64,000 bases of DNA from Atherix ibis (Eukaryota; Arthropoda; Insecta; Diptera; Athericidae). Each line of letters starts with the position of its first letter. Positions within the stretch are counted from its first letter, which is position 1. Made by a program: the position numbers and the translations under genes. Positions 22,012 through 33,554 of this stretch are shown one piece after another. Below the pieces are notes generated by a model. The model was not told where the DNA came from, searched no databases, and saw nothing but the letters and a program-made list of their open reading frames with translations. The stretch is from assembly GCA_958298945.1 (NCBI GenBank), contig OY282609.1, forward strand, positions 57,570,220 to 57,634,219, in the 5' to 3' direction.

Positions 22012-23037
22012 ATGGATTTAAATTTGCAACAACGAACTTGTATTAAATTTTGCGTAAAAACGGATTTAATGGTGCGCGAACGTTGAAAATGTTGGAAAAG
22101 TGTTTCGGCAACGATTCTCTAAAGAAAACGGTCGTTTACCAGTGGCACGAGCGTTTCAAAAGTGGTCGTGAGTCAATCGAAGATGATGAACGCGGTGGCA
22201 GACCATCGACATCGAAAACCGACGAAAACATTGATAAAGTAAAAGAAATGTTGGTCAATAACCGCAAATTAACCATAAGAGAGATAGCGGAGGACTTGAA
22301 CATTGCCTATGGATCCGTCCAAGACATTGCCATTGGGTTTCCGTCGTGTAGCAGCAAAGTTGGTGCCAAAAGACCTCAATTTCATGCAAAAAAGAGACCG
22401 TGTTGATGTCGAAAAAGACATGATTTGCGAAACTGAATCCGATTCCACATTCATCAAAAGGATCATTACTGGAGACGAGATGTGGGTTTATGAGTACGAC
22501 ACGCAATCCAGACATCAGGCAAGCGAATGGCGTTCACCAAATGAGCCGGGGACCAAAAAAACCACGTCGTTTTCAGTAAAAAAAGAAGGCAATGCTCACG
22601 GTTTTCATGAATTTTTGCCAGAAGGTCGGACAGTAAACAAAGAGTATTATTTGGGCGTTATGAGACGTTTGCGTGAAGCAATTCGCCGAAAGAGACCAGA
22701 ATTGTGGGCAGAAAACTCGTGGATTTTGCACCATGATAACGCACCGTCGTCTAGTGCCATCATTATTCGTAATTTTTTGAAGAAAAATGCAACATATACC
22801 ATCGAATTTACCTGATTTGGCTCCCTGTGACTTCTTTCTGTCCAATCGAGTTAAAAAACCATTACGGGGAACGCGTTTCAACAGCCGAGAGAGAGGAAGT
22901 AATGGAAAAATCGCAGGAAGCACTGATGGACATACTGAATATAAAAAATGTTTCGAGGATTGGATCAAGCGCTGGCATAAGTGTGTTAAAGTCTATGGGG
23001 ATTACTTTGAACGGGACTATATAGATTTAGATGAATC
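22012..23037 (+). pseudogene. mariner family B transposase, frameshifted
   Basis: Starts MDLNLQQRTCIKFCVK, shifts frame by one base near 22050, then GFNGARTLKMLEKCFG, VVYQWHERFKSGRESIEDDE, LTIREIAEDLNIAYGSVQDI. A further shift and a small deletion follow, then LVPKDLNFMQKRDR, IITGDEMWVYEYD (first Asp), FLPEGRTVNKEYYLG, RKRPELWAENSWILHHDNAP (second Asp), another shift near 22790, LPDLAPCDFF (third Asp), and KKCFEDWIKRWHKCVKVYGD ending YIDLDE. All three acidic sites survive but at least four frame breaks make it non-functional. Confidence 0.85.
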
Positions 23038-24273
23038 CGAGGGTCGTTCAATAAGTCCTTAGAAAATCCGAGAATTTTTTTTTTGTAAGTAGCATTATTG
23101 ACAGGAAAGCTGTCAAAATTTCAGTTCGATCCATAGCGTAGGTCAATTTCTATCGTCGATTAAAGTTAACGACATTTATTTGTGCATAACAATGGAAAAA
23201 AGCGAGTTTAGGGCTGTCATCAAACATCTCCATTTGAAAGGCTAAAGCCCGAAAGAAATCAAAGCCGAGTTGGATGCAGTTCATGGCACATGTGCACCTG
23301 TGTTTGCGACGGTTTACAATTGGGTGAATGAATTTAAACGTGGCCGTTCATCCACAAAAGATGAACATCGTTCAGGACGCCTAGTTGAGGTGTCTACTCC
23401 TGAAAGAATCGACAAAATCCACCATCTGATTTTGAAAGATTAGTTGAGGAATTAGTTGAGGCCACGGGCATATCACAAGGTACAGTCGCTTCAATTTTGC
23501 ATGAAAAATTGTCTGTGAAAAAAATTTCGGCAAGATGGGTGCCGCGTTTGCTCTCAGAGGAGAATAAGCGCAATCGTGTAGTGGACTCTGAGGCTATGTT
23601 GGCACTCTTTCATCGCAATCCTGCCGAATTCCTTCGTCGATATGTCACTGTGGACGAAACCTGGATACACTACTACACTCCAGAAATGAAGAGGCAGTCA
23701 TCACAGTGGATTTTCAAGGGTGAACGGGCTCCGAAGAAGGCAAAAACTGTACCATCGGCCGGCAAGGTGATGGCCACGGTCTTTTGGGATTCGCAGGGCA
23801 TCATTTTTATCGACTACTTGGAAAAAGGAAAAACAATAACAGGAGCGTATTACGCGTCGTTATTGCAATGGTTGAGCGAGGAAATCAAAGAGAAACGCCC
23901 CCATCTAAAGAAGAAAAAAATCCTCTTGCATCAGGACAATGCGCGTGTGCACACTTGCGCTGTTTCCATGGCCAAAATTGTGAAATTGAGAATGGAATTG
24001 TTGCAGCATCCCGCTTATTCACCAGATTTGGCCCCGAGTGACTATTTTCTTTCCCCCAATCTGAAGAAATGGCTTGGCGGACGACGGTTCACTTCCAACG
24101 AGGACGTCATTGCTCAAACGGATGAGTATTTTGCAGAACTTCCGAAATCCTATTTTTTGGACGGGATAAAAATTTTAAATTTAAAAAGAGATTATGTTGA
24201 AAAATAAAAAATTTTTTTTTTTAAAAAATAGTTTTTTTCCATCTTTTTCTAAGGACTTATTGAACGACCCTTG
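23038..24273 (+). mobile_element. mariner family C, copy 1 (nested in family B)
   Basis: Terminal repeat CGAGGGTCGTTCAATAAGTC at 23038; the right end (reverse complement) begins CAAGGGTCGTTCAATAAGTC at 24273, followed by TA. The left flank is TC where TA is expected, probably a point mutation. A second copy of the family is at 28621-29917. Confidence 0.9.
23192..24207 (+). pseudogene. mariner family C transposase, copy 1
   Basis: Starts MEKSEFRAVIKHLHLKG, where an in-frame TAA follows, then SPKEIKAELDAVHG, VYNWVNEFKRGRSSTKDEH and IDKIHHLILKD. A short deletion then shifts the frame before ELVEATGIS. From 23497 a 236-residue frame is open: VPRLLSEENKRNRVVDSEA, VTVDETWIHYY (Asp 1), ATVFWDSQGIIFIDYLEKG, ILLHQDNARVHT (Asp 2), [16 protein letters not shown] (Asp 3), LGGRRFTSNEDV. 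Spacing of Asp 2 and 3 is 34 residues (DD34D mariner). A small deletion near the end shortens KILEKRLEKCIELKGDYVEK, as read in copy 2. Two defects in the N-terminal half disable it. Confidence 0.9.
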
Positions 24274-24329
24274 TAAATTTGTATTTTTAATTTTCTGAAT
24301 AAATTCCGGTAACTTTTTGATCAAGGTGG

Positions 24330-26689
24330 TATAACTTGGTGTGGTAGCATTTCTGTACAAGAAAAACAAATAGAAACTGAATTTTTTTACGGTCCACAAA
24401 ATTACAATCGAATAGAATATATCGAGTTAGTGGTCACGTTGTTAATATTGACTTAATGAGTCGAGTTTGTTTAACGATGTGAAAAATTTCGAATTGTGGA
24501 CGAGTACTTATAATATGCACTTCCGATTTATTATGTGTACAAATCAGGGTTATGTCGGATAGAAAGCAGCAGTAGTAATAAAAGAAGACATTTTGAAATT
24601 GTATTTATTAAAACAAAAAAAATAATTTTTATCAAATTTAGTACTACAAATTTTGTCATTCCATTCTGTTCATTAAAAAAAAAATTTTTTTTTATTCTTT
24701 GTTAACAATTAGGTCTAAATTAAAAACGAACACTTGTTAAAGTGTAGAAAGAAAATGTTCTCACGCGTGACATTTTTTTTGTAGTTTCTTTTTTATTTTT
24801 AAAAAGTGTGGGAGAATCCAAAGGAAGAAATTTTTTTATCGTCGTTCATATGATCTGAGATAAATACAGGAGAGAAAATAGTTTTTTGTTTCGATTGCAT
24901 TCTTCCGTTTTGTATTAATTCTATTTTCAGGGTTACCATGTTTGTGTTGTACAACACTCAAAATTTAATTTTAGAATTTCGAATTTTTTCGAACAAGATT
25001 TTACCGAATTTTCCTTTTCTTTGAGTTTTTTTTTTATGATCGACTAGAATGATATTTTTGGAGAATTTTCTGATTCCACCATTTCGCCTCCCTCAACCGT
25101 TAATTTTCTTTCCTCTTGTAGATTTTTCTTGTTCTTGTTATATTTTTATCTTTATTTATTTGCTTTTCTGTTGATTGATATACATACGAGTCACATTATC
25201 GGGTACTACCCTGAGAGGTCACTGACTTTATTAGTGCATCATCATCCAAGCAATTTTGTTTATATTAGATGTTAGAAGGGACATTTACTACTCGTAATTT
25301 GATTGAAACTCGTAATAACAAGACACTCAGACTTGAGCTTGAAATTCGATCACAATTAAGCAATATCATAAGAAATTGCCTGTAATTAGTGTATTTATTT
25401 CAATACTTAGACGTTTCGTACATATGTAGATACGGGGGAGTCTTATATGCATTTACATGGTAGGCGTATGTGGAAAGAGTAACAAGATTTTGAGAAATCG
25501 CCAAAAATAGATAGAAATGCGATATATTCGAACAAAATCGGTCACCTTTGCTATGACATTGTACACAGAATGGAATGACAAAATTTGCAGTATTTTTTTA
25601 AATTTTTCTTTTTTGTTGAATTTGTTTTACATTTATTATGATTGCTTGAATATAGAAAAATTCTGTTTGAACAATTAAAAGTTATTTATTGTGAGCTGCA
25701 TTATGTTATTGGTAATTTATTAATATTTTATGCAAAATTAATTTTTGTTCTAAATATTTATTTTTGGTTAAACAATTTTTTTTTTTGTTAATTATCATAA
25801 TAATTAGAATTTGGATTATTTTTTAAGATATAATGTTAATACTAGCTTTTTCTATGACTTCTTATTCTGTTGATTGATAGAATAAACAAAGTAAATATCT
25901 ATTTTTTGCACAATTCTTTTTCCATCTTTCAAACAATGTAGTGGATATGCTATAAAATAATTTTTTTTTTGAAAAATAACTTCCACTCGAAAATCTTGAA
26001 GCGTTTTAGAATATATCGATTATCTATTATATAATTCAGATTTTGATTCCAGTCCAACTGATAGTTACGTAATAGTTATTATGACAATAAAAATACTAGA
26101 AATTCATCTTATTTACATACGCATTAAATGTGTTTTAATTAAAGTGTGTAATTCTATACGTTAAGATGGATTTTATCTTATAATTGGTATGGATTTTTTT
26201 TGTCTAAATTTTTTACCATACTAAAAATTTAATATTGCAAACTATTTTTATAGCAAAAAGTTTGGGGTATGCTTAGCTTGGGTATGTTAGTTAAAATTTT
26301 TGATGATATGTGAAATTTAGAACTTTTCGAAAAATATCCTTATGAAAAAATCCAATGCTTAAATTTTCAGCAAAAAAAAATTAAAATGGAATTCTAGAGA
26401 AACGAATTTTCGAAACTTTTAAGCAAAAAGAAGAGATCTCAAATGAAAATATTAATCGGAACATGTTAGATTTTGGGCAATGCTAGCCAAAAAATAAAAA
26501 AATAGAATTTTTGAAGTTAGAGCCCACTCAAAAAGTAGTGAATTTTTTTTTGAAAAATAAAATCTCGAATTTGGGAAAAAGTTTTAAGCCACTTAAGGGC
26601 AACTCCTTTGTTATCTTTGAATTTTTCATATCAAAAAGTTAAAATCCTATTTTCGAAAGGGGATTTTTATTCCATATTTGGAAAAACTG
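24330..26689. other. AT-rich intergenic stretch
   Basis: About 2.4 kb of very AT-rich sequence with many homopolymer runs. No gene, RNA or transposon remnant is recognised. Confidence 0.5.
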
Positions 26690-27400
26690 TGTTCTGGTTA
26701 TGGAAGTTTTTATTTCCGAATTGCCCACAGTTGATACTGCAATTAATGTCCCAAGCCATTGCAGCGTAAATATTTTAACAGAAATTCTCGGAGCGTTGGT
26801 AGATATTCGTGGCCTATCAAATGATCCGGTGCTCAACGAGATTCATCGTAGTCTATTAAACAATAGAATTGTTGAGTTGCGGTGTTGGTATCAGTTTATT
26901 GATATCCAGTAAAATAAGCGGGCTGATCAGCTGGTGGGGGGAGGGGGGCTCCCTACCAACCTGTTCTCTCAACTTAAATACCTTTGGCTGTGCATAGGCA
27001 AACAGACTAGATAGACGGAGAAAGATTTCTTTCCACACATTGGTCGAACATCAACAAACCAGTCCTCTCCACAACCACTCCAAAATTCCGAGCAGGGGAA
27101 TTTTTCAAAAAAATAACTTTTTTTTTTTTTTAAAAACCACTCCAAAATTTCGAGCTTCGGTAACCAGCCTGGTCCTTCATGATATCGCTTTATTAGTATA
27201 ACTTACCACTCCCTATAATTTCCTTTAAAGTAGGACTTTTTCCCCAAGTCCTCTCTATAATGTTTTTAAAGAATCTAATATGTTCCATAAAATTTACCTC
27301 CAACTAACTATGGACCAGTTTCATTAGGAAAGCTGGCAATTCTAACTCACACGCAATATGAAGTCACTAAATGACCCCATAATTGCGGCGCTATAGAATA
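26690..27400 (+). mobile_element. LINE RNase H and 3'-end fragment (copy 1)
   Basis: The reading frame from about 26700 contains DPVLNEIHRSLLNNRIVEL, then the decayed RNase H block WYQFIDIQ-stop-NKRADQLVGGG. It resembles the (C)WVPSHVGIxGNExADxLA motif of LINE RNase H domains. Near 27310 the sequence CAGTTTCATTAGGAAAGCTG and the following CACGCAATATGAAGTC are shared with the copy at 47391-47440, marking a common 3' region. The first ~70 residues are open, the rest broken. Confidence 0.7.
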
Positions 27401-28620
27401 GGGGCAGAAAAAAAAAGGTTTGATTAATTTGTTTTTTGATTCACACTAGATTTAGTAAAATTGACAAAATTCCGAAAAATTGTAATAGTTGATTTTTTAG
27501 AAGAAATGTCCACTCAGAAAATTATAAGCTTTCAGAGCGAATTCAGGATGATAACTTCTATTAAATTCTCTTCGGTTGGTTCTACTAAAAATTTTGCCAA
27601 ATTAATGGTACCTTAAATCTCAAAAGTTTGTATTTGTATTTTATTTATTGGATAAAAAATTTTAATAAAATCTTTCTATCGATGAATTTATTTTTTCTGT
27701 AAATAACTTTTTTTAATCTTTGGTCATTGTTTTTAATGGTTAATTTTTCTATATTGCAGATTTAATTATAATTCACCATTTTTAATTAATATCCTCTTAA
27801 GTTTCTACTAAAAACATGCAAATTTATACATATTTATTTGGGAGACAATTTTTTAGGAAACAATTCATTGAATTTTAATACAATATATAGAAGAGCTTGA
27901 GGGTGTTTTACAAATATATTTCACGCACTGCCTTGAAGCCTTTAAAACAAATCATATCTTCCAATGTTAATTAATAAATTAGATACATATGAATTCGTCT
28001 ATTGGATAACTAATTACAATAATTCATCGTAATCGTTTCACATTACATTACATTTATGCTTTTAAGGATTTATTACTATTCAAAGTAAGAATTTAAATTT
28101 ACGAAAAATGTTAACTATTTTAAAAAAAGGTAGTCATAGGTCATTAAAATTTCCACCTCTATTGTCCTTCCATTTTGATACTTGTCAGCGCTTAAACAGA
28201 CAATAGTTAAGGGATCTTTTAAGCATTTAAAATAATAAAAAATGGTTTATTCCTAATTTCTATTTGTTAAATTATTTAAAATTGTTACATAATTGTAGTT
28301 ATTGATAAAAAAATAATAAAACAAAAATGCTTACGCAAAATATTAAAAAATCAATTAAAGAAAGTGGAAGGCCATTGGAGATTTTACACTTTTTACAGGT
28401 CCTTGAAGTAGAAGAACGAGATAGACTCTCGGTTAATATCACGAAAAAATCGTAAGGTCTATTCTGCAAAACCTGTTAAGAGTTGTCCGTCATTTTACAC
28501 ATTTGAGAAAATTAAGCAATAACCTTTTAGGTCTCTGGTGGATACAATAAACATTCTGGTTATTATGCTATAGGCTTTGGAGAATATTTTTTATGCCTTT
28601 TAGGATATTTTTTCAATGTA
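27401..28620. other. AT-rich intergenic stretch
   Basis: No coding or repeat feature recognised up to the TA target of the next mariner. Confidence 0.5.
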
Positions 28621-29917
28621 CGAGTGTTGTTCAATAAGTGCTTAGAAAATTTGAGTAATTGCGCTCGTAGTGTCGGTAAAGATTTTTTGTTTGTAAGTAC
28701 CAGTATCGACAGTAAAGCTGTCAAAATTTCAGCTCCATCCATAGCGTAGGTCAATTTCTATCGTCGATTAAAGTTAACGACATTTATTTGGGCATAACAG
28801 TGGAAAAAAGCGAGTTTAGGGCTGTCATCAAACATCGCCATTTGAAAAGCTTCAGCCCGAAAGAAATCAAATCCGAGTTGGATGCAGTTCATGGCACATT
28901 TGCACCTGTGTTTGCGACAGTTTACAATTGGGTGAATGAATTTAAACGTGGCCGTTCATCCACAAAAGATGAACATCGTTCAGGGCGCCCAGTTGAGGTG
29001 TCTACTCCTGAAATCATCGACAAAATCCACGATCTGATTTTGAAAGATCGGCGAATTAAAGTGCGCGAATTAGTTGAGGCCACGGGCATATCACCAAGGT
29101 ACAGTCGCTTCAATTTTGCATGAAAAATTGTCTATGAAAAAAATTTCGGCAAGATGGGTGCCGCGTTTGCTCTCAGAGGAGAATAAGCGCAATCGTGTAG
29201 TGGACTCTGAGGCTATGTTGGCACTCTTTCATCGCAATCCTGCCGAATTCCTTCGTCGATATGTGACTGTGGACGAAACCTGGATACACTACTACACTTC
29301 AGAAACGAAGAGACAGTCATCACAGTGGATTTTCAAGGGTGAAGGGGCTCCGAAGAAGGCAAAAACTGTGCCATCGGCCGGCAAGGTGATGGCCACGGTC
29401 TTTTGGGATTCGCAGGGCATCATTTTTATCGACTACTTGGAAAAAGGAAAAACAATAACAGGAGCGTATTACGCGTCGTTATTGCAACGGTTGAGCGAGG
29501 AAATCAACGAGAAACGCCCCCATCTGAAGAAGAAAAATATCCTCTTGCATCAAAATTGTGGAATTGAGAATGGCCTGCGCTGTTTCCATGGCCAAAATTG
29601 TGGAATTGAGAATGGAATTGTTGCAGCATCCCGCTTATTCACCAGATTTGGCCCCGAGTGACTATTTTCTTTTTCCCAATCTGACGAAATGGCTTGGCGG
29701 ACGACGGTTCACTTCCAACGAGGACGCCATTGCAAAAACGGATGAGTATTTTGCAGAACTTCCGAAATCCTATTTTTTGGACGGGATAAAAATTTTGGAA
29801 AAACGGTTAGAAAAGTGTATAGAGCTAAAAGGAGATTATGTTGAAAAATAAATTTTTTTTTTTTAAAAAAAACCGTTTTTTTCCATCTTTTTCTAAGGAC
29901 TTATTGAACGACCCTCG
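28621..29917 (+). mobile_element. mariner family C, copy 2
   Basis: A 1297-bp full-length copy flanked by TA (28619-28620, 29918-29919). Left end CGAGTGTTGTTCAATAAGTG; right end (reverse complement) CGAGGGTCGTTCAATAAGTC. Confidence 0.95.
28800..29851 (+). pseudogene. mariner family C transposase, copy 2
   Basis: The start codon is changed from ATG to GTG (GTG at 28800) compared with copy 1. The N-terminal half is otherwise open: EKSEFRAVIKHRHLKSFSPK, VYNWVNEFKRGRSSTKDEH, IKVRELVEATGIS. One extra C near 29094 (TCACCAAGG versus TCACAAGG) shifts the frame. The C-terminal half then reads on through VTVDETWIHYY, but the HQDNARVHT block with the second catalytic Asp is replaced by a copy of nearby downstream sequence (AATTGTGGAATTGAGAATGG occurs twice). 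The third Asp ([14 protein letters not shown]) and GDYVEK end remain, in a different frame. Confidence 0.9.
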
Positions 29918-30949
29918 TATGCTCATCACTTTTTTTTTTAAATTCGGAAATTATAAGATTTTTTTCTACAACATTATACAGTAAAAAAAGAACTTAGTAG
30001 AAAAGGTTATCCTTAACTAAGACCCATCCACTTTACCATTGAACATCTACAAATAATTTACTCTCAATTTAACATATTCTTCTTTGATATAAAATATTTT
30101 ATTAAAATAAAAGAAAAATTCTGTAGAAATTGCTTTCCATTCTTCCCGTGTGTATTAAAACTCACCAAAAAAAAAACAATAACAATCAATTATGAATTAA
30201 AAATAAAGTTCTGATTTATGTTTATACCTGAATTTTGTTTACATTGTAAACAGAAAAATTTACGAGCATTCTTCTTACATACGCTTAAAAATAGCACTCG
30301 TTCATATTTTATATGGCAATTTAGAATGGAATCTAAAACAGATTGTTTTCACCTCCGGCCAAACCATCATTTGGTTCAGATAGTGTTTTGTGGCACGCAA
30401 TAAAATTTTCCAACAAATCTTGTGGCTCTAGTTGCAATCGTTCACCTTTTTCTTAAAATTTCTTCAGCTGCTTCAGAGTAAGTGTGTTCAAGTTGAATTT
30501 TTCTTCTCTGTTGTATAGATTCCCGTATCACCAGATTGATTTTTGTTTTCTATACTATTGGTTTTATTAAAGGCATTCTAGACCCACTTCTCGTATATTT
30601 AAACATGATCTTATCTTAGAGATAGAACTGGTAACTTGTTTCGATGATACCCGATCCATTTTGCTTTGATAGAAGAAAAATGCCACGAACATAATTGCGA
30701 CTAGCGGACGATAACTTCACATGCAAAGAAATGTTACCTGATCAATTTTATTATGTATATAAAGGATTTTATCCATCTATTGAATTTTTTTAAACTAAAA
30801 GAAAACACACATACACATCGGAAATTTTATTACAATTATGTATGAAAAACAATGTAATTTGTATGAACACCACGAACGTCGAAATTTCTGATGACTTTCA
30901 GCAATATAAGCGGATCAACTACCTCAATTTTTTGTTGAGAAATCAAAAA
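29918..30949. other. AT-rich intergenic stretch
   Basis: No feature recognised. A 61-codon open frame at 30218-30403 has no recognisable motif. Confidence 0.5.
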
Positions 30950-32100
30950 AAAAAATCTTAAAATACAATACGGAACGCTTCAGAAACTACACTTCATCAC
31001 TCACGAAAAATTGGCTGCTACAAGACAATTATTATCTTATAAAAAAACAATGCATCATTTACGAAAAACTAACGGCACTTGGCCCAAAACGGACAAAAAT
31101 AAAGAAGACACAGTTGCTGAACACCTTGCTTCACATGAAGACATACTAACAGGATATGACTCATTGTACTAAAATCAAGACAGAACTATCCATTCCCTTA
31201 CCCATGAGTGTTCCCCTAAAGGCAATCACACCTTTCGAAGTTGCCAATTTACTCAAACTCCTTCGTAAAAACAAACCTCCTGGCTATGATCTGATCACCT
31301 CCAATATACTACAATATATTCCTAAAAGAGCATTAATTTTCCTTGCTATACGCTATAACTCCACATTTCCCAATCCTCTGGAAATTTGCCATCATAAAAA
31401 TGATCCCTAAACTCAATATACATAAATAAACTGTCCCACTTCCTACACACCAATAAGTCTCCTTCTAATTCTCTCGAAGACCTGTGAAAAATAGTCTTCC
31501 GCCGTATACATCTCCTCGAATCCTCAAATTTAATTCCCAATCACCAATTTGATTTCCACTCGAACACTCTACTATCCAGCATCGAGTTGTCGATTTCATT
31601 GCATCTTCAGAAAGAAAAGAGTACTGTCCCGGTCTGTTTCTTGATATAACTTAAGCTTTTGATAGAGTTTGGCACTCGGGTTTGAAAAGGAATGATCCTA
31701 CTCCTAAGATCATTACTTTTTAATCCACACTTCCGAGTAAACGAATCCAACGAACTCTCCAATATCTCTGCGATATTGGTTGGTGTTCCACAGGATACTT
31801 AGCCCATCCTCTACAACATTTATACATCAAGCGAAACACCACAATACACCAAAGTTCGGTATCTATGACTGAACTTAAATAAACGCTTCACATGGAACTC
31901 ACATACAAAACTTAGAAGACAAGAATTAAAAAGAAGATACCTAAAACTTCTTCGACTTCTACAAAAACGTTCTAAACTTACTATAGAGACAGCAAAGTAC
32001 TTTTAAACAATGCCCTACTGAAACCAATATGGACTTACGGAAATCCAATCCCTTTAATCAAAAATACTCCGTACAATTGTCGACACTCTTTTTCATGTTC
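30950..32100 (+). mobile_element. Jockey-type LINE fragment, decayed
   Basis: Parallels the LINE at 62.5-63.9 kb block by block. Shared blocks: a Gly-Thr-Trp-Pro-Lys-Thr-Asp-Lys-type stretch (31065) matching NWAKTDKEKAEVFAKHL; KIKTELSIPLPMSVPLKAIT; KNKPPGYDLITSNIL, the RT fingers entry; an RT palm stretch near 31620 (KEYCPGVFLD equivalent); and IWTYG-like sequence at 32025. Many stops and shifts are present, and the order is partly scrambled around 31700-31850. It is 5'-truncated. Confidence 0.75.
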
Positions 32101-32374
32101 GCAATAATGTTTTTGATTCATCGTAATATTGAAGTATCATTTGTTTATGATGTGGCTGTGCTTCGTTATAATAAGTTCCATTCTTGTGTCCCCTTGTTCA
32201 GGAACTATCCTGCACTTCCTTTCCAAAAGAAGACTTAAGCGTCGCTGATCGCGAGATTTACTAAAATACCTGCTAGCAGGTGAAACTTCGATGGATATTA
32301 ACTCCCCATAATCTTACCTTCACGTTAATAAAAACTATTATTCAAATCTGCTTATTACGAGTATTATGTTGTAG

Positions 32375-32568
32375 TTATAGATAACTGTAAAAATTCAAAA
32401 AAAGATCTCGAATTATTCTAGGATGATTGGTATACACTTTTCCTCTTAAATAGGCCCAAAGGTAAAGATTCAACTGTGTCAAATCGCAAGATCTTGGCAG
32501 ACCATTCACGTCAGCGTTTTGTGCGATTATTCGATAACAGAATTTAGTGCTCAACAAGCGATGTTTTT
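32375..32568 (-). mobile_element. rosa-type (DD41D) transposase fragment
   Basis: The minus-strand frame reads LSTKFCYRIIAQNADVNGLP, RSCDLTQLNLYLWAYL, RGKVYTNHPRIIRD. This matches the third-Asp region of the rosa-type family (PRSCDLxPLDYFLWGY at 20.7 kb), with the catalytic Asp changed to Asn. Only this end of the element is recognisable, and its upstream edge is the hairpin at 32524-32609. Confidence 0.7.
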
Positions 32569-32609
32569 ACATCGCTTGTTGAGCACTAAATTCTGTTATC
32601 GAATAATCG
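32524..32609. repeat. perfect 41-bp inverted repeat with 4-nt loop
   Basis: Left arm 32524-32564 begins CGATTATTCGATAACAGAAT; right arm 32569-32609 is its exact reverse complement; the loop is TTTT. The left arm is rosa-type transposase sequence (the LSTKFCYRIIAQN codons), so the right arm is an inverted duplicate of it. Confidence 0.95.
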
Positions 32610-33554
32610 ATTCTCTAACTTCAAATTAGAGATTAGACTTAAATCAATGATTGAACAGTAATGCGTTATGATCACTGATCGCAATTGTGTGCACTCCTAT
32701 AAGATTGTGAAAGTTTTAAAAATTTTGACGGCGTTTTATCAGTCACTCGGCGCAATTGTGTCCGGGGCATAAACAAGACGATTTTCTAGAAAACTATTGA
32801 GCAGAATAACCTATCACTTAACGTATACGACTATTGCGTCCAGGTGTGCTTATAAAGATTGGGTCTAGTCCCATAAAATAAACCTGTGAAATATATGAAT
32901 TTCAGCCTGTTCTTTTTTTTCCCTCAAAAACTACTAAATAATTAAAAAATAATGGTTAAAAATAAAATTTTATTCTTTCTTATCAATAAAAGATTAATTT
33001 CATATTCTCTAGATAATATATAATTCTAATTATAAATCATAAATAATCATGCAAGAGTCATTCGACTGTAAACATTTTATTTTTGAGTGATAAGAAAATA
33101 CCAGCATTAAGTTTAGTTGATGATAAGAGTTTATTAAAAGAAAAAAAAACTGAACTTTTCATAGCAATAAATTTGTAAAAATATTAATTTTTAAATATTT
33201 TTTCCTTTTTTTGTTTTTTAAATTTAATCAAATATTGTCTAGAGAAAATAACCTTTAAGATATTGGTTTTTGAATTCAATGGAAATTTAAATGAAATTTA
33301 TTCGATTAAAACCCCTAAAATTATTGTAAATAATAAAGTTAATTGCACAACATTTTATAAAACAAATTCAAGTGCCCAATTATTGATATTTTTTTCATAA
33401 TGTGTCGTAGCAAATATGATTTAAATTAAAGTTTAAATATAATTTCCAATTTGATAATAATAACAGCAGCAATTACCTAATTATCCGTTGTATATTGATT
33501 AGTATTTAATCCGAAATAAAGGTGCCTTTTTTTAAGTAAGAGCGATTAAAAAAA
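32610..33554. other. AT-rich spacer before the large minisatellite
   Basis: No gene or element recognised. Confidence 0.5.

Larger units (their letters stand above)
21806..24329 (+). mobile_element. mariner family B carrying a nested mariner C
   Basis: Flanked by TA at 21804-21805 and 24330-24331. Left terminus CCACCTTGATCAAAAAGTTC; right terminus (reverse complement) CCACCTTGATCAAAAAGTTA. With the nested element (23038-24273) removed, the copy is about 1.29 kb, full mariner length. The nested element entered at the TA of the transposase stop codon. Confidence 0.9.

Noticed and set aside
23497..24207. A functional mariner transposase gene (236 codons with all three Asp sites)
   Set aside because: The N-terminal DNA-binding half has an in-frame stop and a deletion, so no complete transposase can be made.
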